Shown here: positions 1-7,109 of the stretch, one piece after another
Numbering within the stretch: the stretch's first letter is position 1
How the letters are laid out: each line of letters begins with the position of its first letter
Source: a bacterium
GTDB taxonomy: Bacteria > Bacillota > Clostridia > Lachnospirales > Lachnospiraceae
NCBI GenBank assembly: GCA_023664305.1
Contig: JAMPFT010000009.1
Location: 23,960 to 87,959 of the forward strand
DNA length: 64,000 bases
Direction of reading: 5' to 3'
Program-made: the position numbers and the translations under genes
The notes under the pieces: model-generated
What the model saw: only the letters and a program-made list of their open reading frames with translations
Database searches by the model: none
What the model was told of the DNA's origin: nothing

Positions 1-317
1 TCGACCTCGCTTTCCAGTTCCCGACGGTATTCCTCAATCAGTTCCTCGTTTTCTTCGTCTGATTCAGCCTTAAAATATTCCTCAATCTCCTTTTTGGTAT
101 CTTCAAGAAACTTTTCCATGTGGGACTCATAAGCAGCGCCATATAATGAAATTTTTTGCATTGCGTTTAAGTCGGTTACCCTCTCCCTTTCTTTTTCCTC
201 GGCTTCTTCTAAAGCGTTTTCTACTTTCCGTTCAATCCAATCTACCGCTTTATCCTCCAATTCTTCCCGGTATGCTTCAAGCCTGCTTTCAATATAATTT
301 TCCTGCTGTGTCGTCAT
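1..317 (-). CDS. Hypothetical coiled-coil protein, C-terminus beyond window edge
   Basis: This leftward reading frame starts at the ATG at 317-315 and stays open to the window edge, giving 105 visible residues. Its start overlaps the stop of the upstream gene (ATGA at 317-314), so translation is probably coupled. The visible part is very rich in Glu, Lys and Arg with a heptad-like pattern, so it is probably an extended alpha-helical coiled coil. No known domain was recognised. It is the last visible gene of the leftward operon in the mobile element. Confidence 0.6.
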   Translation of the reverse strand, partial: MTTQQENYIESRLEAYREELEDKAVDWIERKVENALEEAEEKERERVTDLNAMQKISLYGAAYESHMEKFLEDTKKEIEEYFKAESDEENEELIEEYRRELESEV

Positions 318-682
318 ACTCCGGTTGCCTCCTTTCCGGCCTCTGCCTTGCCCGTGTCCTCTCTGGCAACATCTTCAACAATAGCGTTGATATAGCCCAA
401 AATCGCAAGGCTTTTAATTTCGTAAATCATGCCAAGAATATTGTGACGGTATTCTCCGGCCTGCTTTTCCTCTGCCGTCTGTTCCTTGCGTTCCTGCTCA
501 TGCCGTTCATTGCCTGGCTTCATGTGGCTTTCCCACATTTTGCATACTTCCGCAAAGTGTCCGCTCGGACAATCAGCTTTACCATACAGTTTTAAGGCAA
601 TGAATGTATAAAAGTAGTCAATGCTTGCCTCTGTTTCCAATGCCGATACAAGATTTATGAGTTTTTGCTTTTTGTCAGGCAT
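314..682 (-). CDS. Hypothetical mobile-element protein
   Basis: About 122 residues. The start at 682 (MPDKKQ) is chosen because an AGGTGG ribosome-binding sequence lies 8 nt upstream, inside the 3' end of the preceding gene, which it overlaps by 8 nt. An N-terminal helical part with a short YFYTFIALKLYG stretch is followed by a strongly charged middle (residues about 50-80) and a more hydrophobic helix (IYEIKSLAILGYINAIVEDV). No family was recognised. It lies in a chain of overlapping small genes downstream of the Cro-like regulator and is likely an accessory early-region protein. Confidence 0.6.
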   Translation of the reverse strand: MPDKKQKLINLVSALETEASIDYFYTFIALKLYGKADCPSGHFAEVCKMWESHMKPGNERHEQERKEQTAEEKQAGEYRHNILGMIYEIKSLAILGYINAIVEDVAREDTGKAEAGKEATGV

Positions 683-911
683 ATAATACACCACCTTTCA
701 CGTCCTTAAATATATCTTCAAGCGGCGTTTTCGTACCCTCCGCAATCTTCAAGGCAGTTTCAAGATAAATATTTTTTGCTTTTCCGTATATTATTCTGTC
801 AAATTCTGCTGTGGATAAATCGCAATCAAGCGCAATCTCTAAATTTGTTTTATCTTCTCTTGCCTTGTAAGCAAATAAATGTTCCCTAAGTGCTTTCATT
901 CTTTCCTGCAT
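675..911 (-). CDS. Small helix-turn-helix-like regulator
   Basis: The 78-residue product has a helical pattern fitting a small Xre-like helix-turn-helix: a helix around KTNLEIALDCDL, a turn, then TAEFDRIIYGK and a C-terminal support region (ALKIAEGTKTPLEDIF) of the type that follows the DNA-binding helices in Cro/CI proteins. The start at 911 overlaps the previous stop (TAATG), implying coupling. An alternative ATG four codons further in also has a purine-rich sequence before it. The role in element regulation is inferred. The family match is weak because the recognition helix is degenerate. Confidence 0.55.
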   Translation of the reverse strand: MQERMKALREHLFAYKAREDKTNLEIALDCDLSTAEFDRIIYGKAKNIYLETALKIAEGTKTPLEDIFKDVKGGVLYA

Positions 912-1249
912 TACTTCACGCCGCCTTTCTCAAGGCTTCCCTTGTTTTCATAACGGCTGAATATTTCTTCTTCCCTTACGGCTTCGCTGCCTGCCTGGAA
1001 CCCAAGGCAAAATGCCGCTTGCAATGCCGTCCATAGTCCAAAATCAGCATATCTTACAACACGAATAAGGTTTGTAAACTCTTTTCTGTCAAAATGATTG
1101 TTAAGGATTTCCTTGCTCATAACTTCATTGCGGTAGTGTTTATAAAGACTCTCAACCTCTTTCTGGCTCGGCTGATTCTTCCAACCTTTCAGCCACGCCT
1201 TAATTCTTTGTCTGTAGTATCGCATAAAAATTTTTACCATTCCTTTCAT
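911..1249 (-). CDS. Hypothetical mobile-element protein
   Basis: 112 residues with a basic N-terminus (MRYYRQRIKAWLKGW) and a hydrophobic stretch near the C-terminus (FGLWTALQAAFCLGFQAG, about residues 68-87), followed by a charged tail. The architecture recalls short phage early-region proteins found next to Cro genes, but no family was recognised. The start at 1249 is uncertain: internal ATGs at codons 4 and 9 are also possible and no ribosome-binding site clearly decides. The stop overlaps the start of the next gene. Confidence 0.55.
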   Translation of the reverse strand: MKGMVKIFMRYYRQRIKAWLKGWKNQPSQKEVESLYKHYRNEVMSKEILNNHFDRKEFTNLIRVVRYADFGLWTALQAAFCLGFQAGSEAVREEEIFSRYENKGSLEKGGVK

Positions 1250-1312
1250 TTCTTCGCCGGATATGGTATAATGCTATCAGTATCCGGCTTTTGAGTAGAT
1301 TTCCGGTTACTA

Positions 1313-1346
1313 TGCCCTTATTAGAGTTAGCGGCTCTGTAAGGGCA
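1313..1346 (-). promoter_or_regulatory. Long hairpin in leader between cro-like gene and early operon
   Basis: An 8-bp perfect inverted repeat (TGCCCTTA/TAAGGGCA) is extended inward by a 4-bp repeat (AGAG/CTCT), giving a bulged hairpin around a 7-nt loop. It lies in the 250-bp gap (1250-1499) between the Cro-like gene and the next leftward genes. A 21-codon leftward reading frame (1375-1310, GTG or TTG start, AAAGGAG just upstream) runs straight through it, so a leader-peptide or attenuation role is possible. A second 8-bp inverted repeat (GCCGGATA/TATCCGGC) lies at about 1257-1287. A plus-strand terminator is the alternative, since a T-rich stretch follows on that strand. Confidence 0.45.
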
Positions 1347-1499
1347 ATTTTATTATTTTCCTTTACTGTCAACACTCCTTTCTATGGCTCGTCCTTAATG
1401 ACGAACACTATATATTGTGGTCGGCTGTCAGATAGCCAGATAAGAGAAATGATGTTTGTTATCCGCAAGAAAAGCGGATGAAGCGCTACTTTCAAAACG

Positions 1500-1709
1500 T
1501 TAGTCCTCAATAATCACAATATCCTTGGCTGATAAGCCCAACGCCTTGCAGATTGCTGGGACTACCTTGGTTTTACCTATTCGGTTTCCGTTCAATGCGT
1601 TGGATACCGCCTGCTGGCTCACGCTGCCTTGTTTGGCTATCTCCGTGGCCGTGATGCCCCTTTCAGCCATTGCAAGGTAGATTTTCTTTGTGTCGAGTCG
1701 CAATCTCAT
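1500..1709 (-). CDS. Cro-like Xre-family regulator
   Basis: This 69-residue protein is a single Cro/CI-type helix-turn-helix. Helix 2 and the recognition helix are seen in TATEIAKQGSVSQQAVSNALNG, about residues 20-42, followed by the typical supporting segment ending in LSAKDIVIIE. The ATG at 1709 has a strong site, AAGGAAGGTG, 5-6 nt upstream. It faces the CI-like gene across a 195-bp region holding repeated ACAATC half-sites, the classic layout of a lysis-lysogeny-type switch. It probably represses the CI promoter and governs the leftward operon. The function is inferred from fold and position. Confidence 0.8.
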   Translation of the reverse strand: MRLRLDTKKIYLAMAERGITATEIAKQGSVSQQAVSNALNGNRIGKTKVVPAICKALGLSAKDIVIIED

Positions 1710-1732
1710 TTATTCACCTTCCTTTCTTATAT

Positions 1733-1800
1733 ACAATCATATGGCTGTGCTCATATTTTATTTCACAATCATTAGATTGTCAATATATTTTTTACAATCT
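1733..1800. promoter_or_regulatory. Operator array between divergent cro-like and CI-like genes
   Basis: The half-site ACAATC occurs at 1733, 1765 and 1794. The middle copy is a perfect palindrome, ACAATC-ATTA-GATTGT (1765-1780). The first copy is followed four bases later by GGCTGT, an imperfect partner, and the third by a T-rich degenerate partner. The centres are about 30 bp apart. Three graded operators between divergent regulators match the architecture of temperate phage switches. Which protein binds which site cannot be read from the sequence. Confidence 0.6.
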
Positions 1801-1904
1801 TTTTGTTTTCAATTTTTTATAATATGTGCTATACTGTTTTAAAAGTAAGTTTAGAGGAAAGGAAATCCAATTACCATCTAAGATAATTGGATTATTGCTA
1901 TATT

Positions 1905-2354
1905 ATGAACGTCGGAGAAAAAATAAGAGAGCGGCGACTAGAAGTCGGCTTGTCCCAAAAAGCATTAGGGGAAAAACTCGGTGTATCTCAACAAAACATA
2001 GCGCAATATGAGAATGGGAAAAGAATGCCTAAACTAGAAACAATTAAAAAAATTGCCGCTGTGTTAAAAATTTCGCCTAATGAATTATTACAATTAAACG
2101 GCACTCGTACAATTGAAGAATTACTAGAAATCGTAGAGATATGGAGACAGCAAGAAGAAAAACTTAATAAAGATAATGAAATACGACACCATTTGCTAAT
2201 TTACTATTATAATGAAATGGATCGCGTTGGACGTGATTCTTTAATGAAAATACTTTCAAACTTAAGAATATTAAATGATATCGGCCAAAGAGAAGCCTCA
2301 AAACGTGTAGAAGAATTAACCGAGATACCCCGTTACACCGAAAAAGAAACATAA
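1905..2354 (+). CDS. CI-like Xre-family repressor
   Basis: 149 residues from the ATG at 1905 (a TTG six codons upstream is possible but less likely). The N-terminal Cro/CI helix-turn-helix (residues about 3-60) has the classic pattern GLSQKALGEKLGVSQQNIAQYENGKRMP followed by LETIKKIAAVLKISPNELL. The C-terminal half is helical and charged. It lacks an S24 autoprotease Ser/Lys dyad, so RecA-triggered self-cleavage is not expected; de-repression would need an anti-repressor or another protein. Divergent from the Cro-like gene, it is the likely maintenance repressor of the element. Confidence 0.85.
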   Translation: MNVGEKIRERRLEVGLSQKALGEKLGVSQQNIAQYENGKRMPKLETIKKIAAVLKISPNELLQLNGTRTIEELLEIVEIWRQQEEKLNKDNEIRHHLLIYYYNEMDRVGRDSLMKILSNLRILNDIGQREASKRVEELTEIPRYTEKET

Positions 2355-2361
2355 AAACTTC

Positions 2362-2390
2362 TTGCACTCTGCCGCAGGATATGCTATATT
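2362..2390 (+). promoter_or_regulatory. Promoter of antitoxin RNA 1
   Basis: TTGCAC at 2362-2367 and TATATT at 2385-2390 are separated by exactly 17 bp, with an extended TG before the -10 box. The same promoter, almost base for base, precedes the second locus at 15271-15299. The predicted start is near 2397-2400. Confidence 0.7.
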
Positions 2391-2396
2391 ATAGGC

Positions 2397-2500
2397 GTAG
2401 GGAAAACCACAGAAGCGGCTCTACCCCTCACAGTGTTAGCACAACCCTCCGAAGAGGGTCAGCCGTCACTACTCCGAATAGTGGCGGCTATTTCTTTTTA
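2397..2500 (+). ncRNA. Candidate antisense antitoxin RNA 1 (type I toxin-antitoxin)
   Basis: A transcript of about 100 nt is predicted between the consensus-like promoter ending at 2390 and an intrinsic terminator (11-bp stem 2461-2471/2479-2489 with loop CTCCGAA, then a T-rich tail). It converges on the small toxin gene and overlaps its stop codon. It holds a small hairpin (ACCCTC-CGAA-GAGGGT) that includes AACCCTCCGAA, an 11-nt sequence perfectly complementary to the toxin mRNA leader (direct repeat at 2443-2453 and 2620-2630). The layout parallels Fst/par and TxpA/RatA-type systems. Existence of the RNA is inferred from sequence signals only. Confidence 0.6.
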
Positions 2501-2580
2501 TCCCTGAATATCTTATAGCACAAGCTTATCAGGGCAACAATGAATATCCCAGTTTGGATCATGTCGGAATATGTAACCAT
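2488..2580 (-). CDS. Small holin-like toxin of a type I toxin-antitoxin locus
   Basis: 30 residues: a short N-terminus, one transmembrane helix (about IFIVALISLCYKIF) and a basic Lys-rich end (DKKK), the pattern of the putative holin-like toxin family (Hol_Tox) of Firmicutes. The ATG at 2580 has GGGAGG 8 nt upstream. The long leader can fold GGAGGG/CCCTCC next to the start site, which could mask or expose translation. A paralogue with the same tail lies at 15401-15496. The toxin is expected to insert in the cytoplasmic membrane. A small membrane protein with another role is the alternative. Confidence 0.7.
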   Translation of the reverse strand: MVTYSDMIQTGIFIVALISLCYKIFRDKKK

Positions 2581-2680
2581 TGCATCACCCTCCCTTCTTT
2601 CGTCTGGAGGGCTACTTGGAACCCTCCGAATAAAAAAGAGGGGTAAAGCCGCCTTGGCTCTGTGGTTTTCCCATATCGAC

Positions 2681-2709
2681 AATATACCATAGTTTTCGCT
2701 ATGTGGCAA
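2681..2709 (-). promoter_or_regulatory. Promoter of toxin mRNA 1
   Basis: On the minus strand TTGCCA (2709-2704) and TATATT (2686-2681) are 17 bp apart. The transcript would begin near 2673 with GGGAAAACCACAGA, the same leader as the opposing antitoxin RNA, so the two ends of the locus form an inverted repeat. Confidence 0.65.
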
Positions 2710-2762
2710 GATGCCAATGTCCGTTTTTCGTACTTTTAAAGCCTTTTAAAGCCTGTTCGCCC

Positions 2763-3692
2763 TCAATGGTGAATGCGCTGCCCGTGCCGTTCCTCAATCT
2801 CCCTTATATGGCGTTTATAGCGCTCCTCTGCCTCCATTTTCTGCATTGTGAGATATTCGACAATAGACGTTCCATGCTCCCTAAAACTTGTAAAGCCGCC
2901 ATTGTATAGCTTGCTCTCCACAACATCAAATCTTTCCAGTAATTCACGCCTCGCCTTACCTGTCCGCAGTCGCCGGATTCCCTTTTCTTTTATCTGCCTT
3001 ATGCGGTTTAGGGATATGCCCTCGGCTCTCGCCACCTCTGCCATAGTCTGATTGCTTATGAAAATTTCCTTGATAACTCGGTTTTCCACTTGTCCCGTGT
3101 GGCGTTCCACAATGCCCCACAATTCATTTTTAGCGTGTTCGGCATATAATTTATCAACTGTTTCATTTTCGGGGCTTAAATCGCCTTGTAGCGTGTCCGA
3201 TAAAGTCAAGCTGTCATCATCAGATATAGGGCTATCCAAACTTGCCACCCCTTGCGCATAAATTTGTATCTCCTGCACTTCCTTTTCAGATATGCCCATT
3301 AAAGCCGCTATCTGTCTCGCTGTTGGCTCTTTGCCCTCGCCTTGCAACTTTTCTATGGTTCTCCTGCATTTCGTCATTTTCGCCCTTGTGTGGCTCGGTA
3401 TGCGTACACAACTACCGCATTTGTCAAGATACCTCTGTACCGCTTGTATTATCCAGTATTGCGCATAGGACATAAAAAGCACATTTGCAGACGATTCATA
3501 ATGTTGTACCGCCTCCCACAATCCGAAGTAAGATTCCTGCAATAAGTCCTCCATAGGCTCATAGGCGGCATACTTCTTTATAAGCCGCTTTATCAGTGGC
3601 AGATTATTGTTATAAAGCGTCTGCATATTGTCAGATACCGCATACCCTCCCCGGATTCTCTCAACAAGTGTTTCATTCGTCATATTTGCCAC
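2763..3692 (-). CDS. Phage-type sigma-70 family RNA polymerase sigma factor
   Basis: 309 residues. Region 2 (about 30-95) contains the core-binding and -10 segment (PMEDLLQESYFGLWEAVQHYE, then SYAQYWIIQAVQRYL), followed by region-3-like helices (about 96-150). Region 4 helix-turn-helix (about 185-245) has TMAEVARAEGISLNRIRQIKEKGIRRLR. A charged C-terminal extension of about 65 residues is not part of the sigma fold. The start is GTG at 3692 with a weak AGG; the ATG at codon 4 is an alternative. It lies immediately downstream of the tape-measure gene after a terminator, so it is a separate unit. It likely redirects host polymerase to element or helper promoters; the targets are unknown. Confidence 0.85.
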   Translation of the reverse strand: MANMTNETLVERIRGGYAVSDNMQTLYNNNLPLIKRLIKKYAAYEPMEDLLQESYFGLWEAVQHYESSANVLFMSYAQYWIIQAVQRYLDKCGSCVRIPSHTRAKMTKCRRTIEKLQGEGKEPTARQIAALMGISEKEVQEIQIYAQGVASLDSPISDDDSLTLSDTLQGDLSPENETVDKLYAEHAKNELWGIVERHTGQVENRVIKEIFISNQTMAEVARAEGISLNRIRQIKEKGIRRLRTGKARRELLERFDVVESKLYNGGFTSFREHGTSIVEYLTMQKMEAEERYKRHIREIEERHGQRIHH

Positions 3693-3732
3693 GCGCCTGC
3701 TTTCTGATATAATCTAAGTACACAGAAAATGA

Positions 3733-3775
3733 GAAAAAGGGGAGACAACGCCGCCTATACCGCGTTCCCCTTTTA
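3733..3775 (-). terminator. Intrinsic terminator after tape-measure gene
   Basis: On the minus strand AAAAGGGG pairs with CCCCTTTT around a GC-rich inner stem (ACGC/GCGT), followed by TTCTC. It lies between the tape-measure stop (3780) and the sigma-factor start (3692). Confidence 0.7.
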
Positions 3776-3779
3776 TTGA

Positions 3780-6700
3780 TTATCCGTAAATTTCTGCCGC
3801 TACGGCAAGGCGAATGCCGCCCGTGTTTGTGTTCCCACCGTGTATCCAAGAATCATTTGCGAGTCTATTTCCTAACTCTCCTATCTCCATAGTGGGCTTG
3901 TTTAATATTGCCTGAAGCAGTTCGTTCTGACGCCGAATTAATTGGTTTTGACTTCTTAATAATTCAGCTTCTTCAGAATAGCGTCCGGGGTTTTGTGCGG
4001 TATTATAATCAATATTGGAGATAATGCTATCCGCAATCATTCCCATTGTTTTAGTATTTGTCAACGGAAGCACCGCCTCCGGCTTATTGTACTCTCCTAT
4101 TTCAGCAATCGTGTGCTTAAGCGTAATTCCTCCTTTTTCAAGCCCGGGGATAGAAACTTCTGGGATGTCTGGTATAGACGGGATTCCAATATTTACCGTT
4201 ATTTTGTTTATCCCGCCGATAAGACCATTTATAATATTGATAGCCCCGTTGATAACACCTTCCACAACGTCCACAATGGTATTAAAAATTCCTTTGAATG
4301 TGCCAACAATTCCTTCCCACGCCTTTTCCCAATTTCCTGTGAAAATGCCCGTGAGAAAGTCAATAATGCCGCCGAAAGCATCTATTATGTGTCCCACAAC
4401 ATCACCTATTGTTCCAAATAAAGATAGTGCTGCATCTCCTATGCCCTTGAATATTGGCAAAAGCACGGGAAGCACATTTTCAACTATCCAACCCATAACA
4501 GGCTTTAAAACATTTTCCCATACTGCTTTTAATAAATCTGCAATCTTTCCAAGAACTTCAGAAAATTTATTAAATGTCGGCTGTATATGCGCTCCCCAAA
4601 CTTCATCAAATTTTGCCGCCCATTCGTCAAGTATTGGCTGTACGCTGCCGTTCCAAAATTCCATGAAGCTTCCGACAGTATCAGACAATCCGCTTGTTAT
4701 ACTGTCAAAAAATGGCTTGAAATGCTCATCGTAAACCTCATTGAACCTATTAAAAGTTTCGTCAATGCCATTCTTGATTGTTCCTGTAACTTCTGCCAAA
4801 ACGCCAAGATACCCATCTAAAGCCGTTCTAAATTCTTCCTTATTGTCAACAAACGGCTGTATAAAGATATTGAGAATATCCCTTGTCGATTTCGACACAA
4901 GTTCGGCTGCTCCCATAAATGCATTTGCGAATATGCCAATAATGTTAGATGTTAATTGCTGCCCGTCGCCGCTTGCAAAAGCTTCAAAAACATAGGCTAT
5001 TGATTGGAACAACTCCGAAAACAGCAGATTGATTTCAGACCGTATATCAAACATGGAAATGAGATATTCTTTTATCCGCTCTTTGTTTTCCTCTAAATAC
5101 TTTGCAATACCTCCTATGGCGTTAGTACCGATCGTAAGCCCTATGCTTGCTGTAGATCCAGCAAGGCCGCCAAGCATATATGCAACAGACTGCGCCCATC
5201 CATCTGCTGCGGATAATACTGCCGGGTCAGCCCAAATATCTATTAAGCTCTCTTTTGTGGATGCAATGCTTTTTTTGATAGATTCCCAGCGATATTCCCA
5301 ATCACCAAGGCCATTCATAAAACCTTGTGCAAAAACATCTTTTAATTTCTGAGCATACCCAATTACTGGCTTCAACAAATCTTTTATTCTTTGCACAAAA
5401 TCCAATATGCCGTTGTCAATCGGTACAGTCTCAAACATATCAGCCGGCGTAACTTCGCCGCCGTTTCCCGATTTCTCTTTATTGTTCGTGTAGATAACAT
5501 TCAATTCATCAAAAGCCCGTAAACCCTTTTGAACGTCTTTTCCGGCGTCCTTTGTTGCGCTTCCTGCCTCTGAAATGCTGTCCGCATAGTCGGTAAATGT
5601 CTTTTTGGCTTGTACTGCAAAGCTTTTTCCCGTGAGTGCCGAAAAGAATTGTCCCACCGTGTTAAATGCCTTTGTCAGCATATCAATAAATGCTGACAAT
5701 GCAGGTGCTATTACATTCAGAATTGGCGCAAATGCAGTAGCAAGACTATTTTTTAACGCCCCCAGGGAGGATTGCAACATAGATATGCTTGTGTTCGTCT
5801 TGCTTGAATACTGCGCTAAATTCTTAAAGCCTTCTTTCATGGCCGCGCGCAGCTTATTCATGAGGACACAAAAGCTCCTAATCCCGAAAGCATATTTCAA
5901 AAAAGTTTTAAATCCTCCTTGTAAAGATGTATCCATGCCTTTACTTGCATCTTTCAATCCAGTAAAAGCCTTTGCCATATTGGAGAATTTAGATGCTACG
6001 CCCTTTATGCCAGATGCTAGTTTTGGCATTGTGGACGTTAGCCCGCTAAAAGCAGACTGCGCCCTTTTAACAAAGTCCTGCGCACTCTCGGACAGATAGC
6101 GGAATATGTCACCGCTTTTCAAGTCTGCAAAAGTCTGTAAAAACAGATCTTTCATGTTTTGCAGCTGCCCGGAAAGACCGCTTATATTCTGCTCTGCTTC
6201 TTCAAGACCGCTGATATTGATGTTAAGTTGCGTAGAATCGTTAAGAATCTGCCCGGCTCTCGTTCCAAGCTGTTCAACTGCTTGCTGATAATTTTCAATG
6301 TTTCTCGCCGCCTCGCCAAAAGTAGCCGCCATTGCTTCGGGATTGTAGTTCATTGCAGATTCCGAGATCGAAACGGCTTCCCTCAATGCCCCTGACATAC
6401 TGGAAACTGCCTTCTCCGCTTTTTCAAAATTGCTGAGATCAATATTGAGCTGCGGCTGTACCGTCTGCAGCTCTACAAGCTGTTGTTTCAGGCTCCCGAT
6501 AATGTTTGTGCATTTAACCGTGTCGGCAATAGCCGCTTCGTACATTTTTCCACCAGTTTTTCCAGCGGCCTCAAGTTCTTCTTTTTTCAACCTTGCGGTT
6601 TCAAGGCTGTTTGTGTATTTATCAATCTGCTTTTTGATTTCATCAGTAGATCCCTTGAAAGTAAAGCCTTTTCCTAAATCCTTAAACTTTGCGGTCAATT

Positions 6701-6956
6701 CTTCAAGGCTCTTTGCCGCTTTCTGTATTTGCGGCTCCATGCTTGCAGATATGCCCTTTGCGGCATTTTGGAAACTGCCTAAATTCTTTGTAATCTCCTG
6801 CGCTTTTTTGGCAAATTCTTCCAGGCCGCTGTTTTTGCCGATTACAATTAAACCCTCTGCAATAAGTCCTAATCTCTTGACTAAATCATCAAGGGATTTA
6901 TTTACGGATTCCGATTTACCTTGTATATCAACTTCCAGAGTCTCAACGACTGCCAT
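3780..6956 (-). CDS. Phage tail tape-measure protein
   Basis: 1,058 residues. The N-terminal 350 residues are long coiled-coil helices. About 350-440 matches the conserved core of Firmicutes tape-measure proteins (KYAFGIRSFCVLMNKLR, then LKNSLATAFAPILNVIAPAL and QFFSALTGKSF), followed by AFDELNVI. Hydrophobic and amphipathic helices run through about 640-920. The C-terminus has the usual proline-rich linker and a segment reading AEIGEYNKPEAVLPLTN. The protein sets tail length and is ejected into the target cell envelope. GGAGGGG precedes the ATG. No tail tube, chaperone, distal tail or head gene is beside it, which is odd for a prophage. It has its own promoter-leader upstream and terminator downstream. 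Confidence 0.9.
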   Translation of the reverse strand: MAVVETLEVDIQGKSESVNKSLDDLVKRLGLIAEGLIVIGKNSGLEEFAKKAQEITKNLGSFQNAAKGISASMEPQIQKAAKSLEELTAKFKDLGKGFTFKGSTDEIKKQIDKYTNSLETARLKKEELEAAGKTGGKMYEAAIADTVKCTNIIGSLKQQLVELQTVQPQLNIDLSNFEKAEKAVSSMSGALREAVSISESAMNYNPEAMAATFGEAARNIENYQQAVEQLGTRAGQILNDSTQLNINISGLEEAEQNISGLSGQLQNMKDLFLQTFADLKSGDIFRYLSESAQDFVKRAQSAFSGLTSTMPKLASGIKGVASKFSNMAKAFTGLKDASKGMDTSLQGGFKTFLKYAFGIRSFCVLMNKLRAAMKEGFKNLAQYSSKTNTSISMLQSSLGALKNSLATAFAPILNVIAPALSAFIDMLTKAFNTVGQFFSALTGKSFAVQAKKTFTDYADSISEAGSATKDAGKDVQKGLRAFDELNVIYTNNKEKSGNGGEVTPADMFETVPIDNGILDFVQRIKDLLKPVIGYAQKLKDVFAQGFMNGLGDWEYRWESIKKSIASTKESLIDIWADPAVLSAADGWAQSVAYMLGGLAGSTASIGLTIGTNAIGGIAKYLEENKERIKEYLISMFDIRSEINLLFSELFQSIAYVFEAFASGDGQQLTSNIIGIFANAFMGAAELVSKSTRDILNIFIQPFVDNKEEFRTALDGYLGVLAEVTGTIKNGIDETFNRFNEVYDEHFKPFFDSITSGLSDTVGSFMEFWNGSVQPILDEWAAKFDEVWGAHIQPTFNKFSEVLGKIADLLKAVWENVLKPVMGWIVENVLPVLLPIFKGIGDAALSLFGTIGDVVGHIIDAFGGIIDFLTGIFTGNWEKAWEGIVGTFKGIFNTIVDVVEGVINGAINIINGLIGGINKITVNIGIPSIPDIPEVSIPGLEKGGITLKHTIAEIGEYNKPEAVLPLTNTKTMGMIADSIISNIDYNTAQNPGRYSEEAELLRSQNQLIRRQNELLQAILNKPTMEIGELGNRLANDSWIHGGNTNTGGIRLAVAAEIYG

Positions 6957-7021
6957 AACGCCCCTCCTTTCTTTGTGCGCTGGCCTCTGGTTTCTTGAAC
7001 TCTGGACGCTGATAAAAAGAA

Positions 7022-7060
7022 AGACACCTCATAAAACAAAATTTGTCTTATAAGGTGTCT
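7022..7060 (-). terminator. Leader hairpin/intrinsic terminator upstream of tape-measure gene
   Basis: AGACACCT (7022-7029) pairs with AGGTGTCT (7053-7060), extended by CATAA/TTATA, and the minus-strand tail is TTTCTTTTT. It lies only about 10 nt downstream of the predicted transcription start of the promoter at 7075-7102, so it can act as terminator of the upstream operon, as an attenuator, or as the end of a 55-nt small RNA. Confidence 0.65.
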
Positions 7061-7074
7061 CGCACTCTGATTCC

Positions 7075-7102
7075 ATTATATCACGGATATATCAAAAGTA
7101 AA
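7075..7102 (-). promoter_or_regulatory. Strong promoter ahead of tape-measure gene
   Basis: On the minus strand TTTACT (7102-7097) and TATAAT (7080-7075) are 16 bp apart, with TGA directly before the -10 (extended -10). It sits just inside the intergenic gap after the gene ending at 7110 and drives transcription into the hairpin at 7060-7022 and then the tape-measure gene. Confidence 0.65.
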
Positions 7103-7109
7103 GATAATA

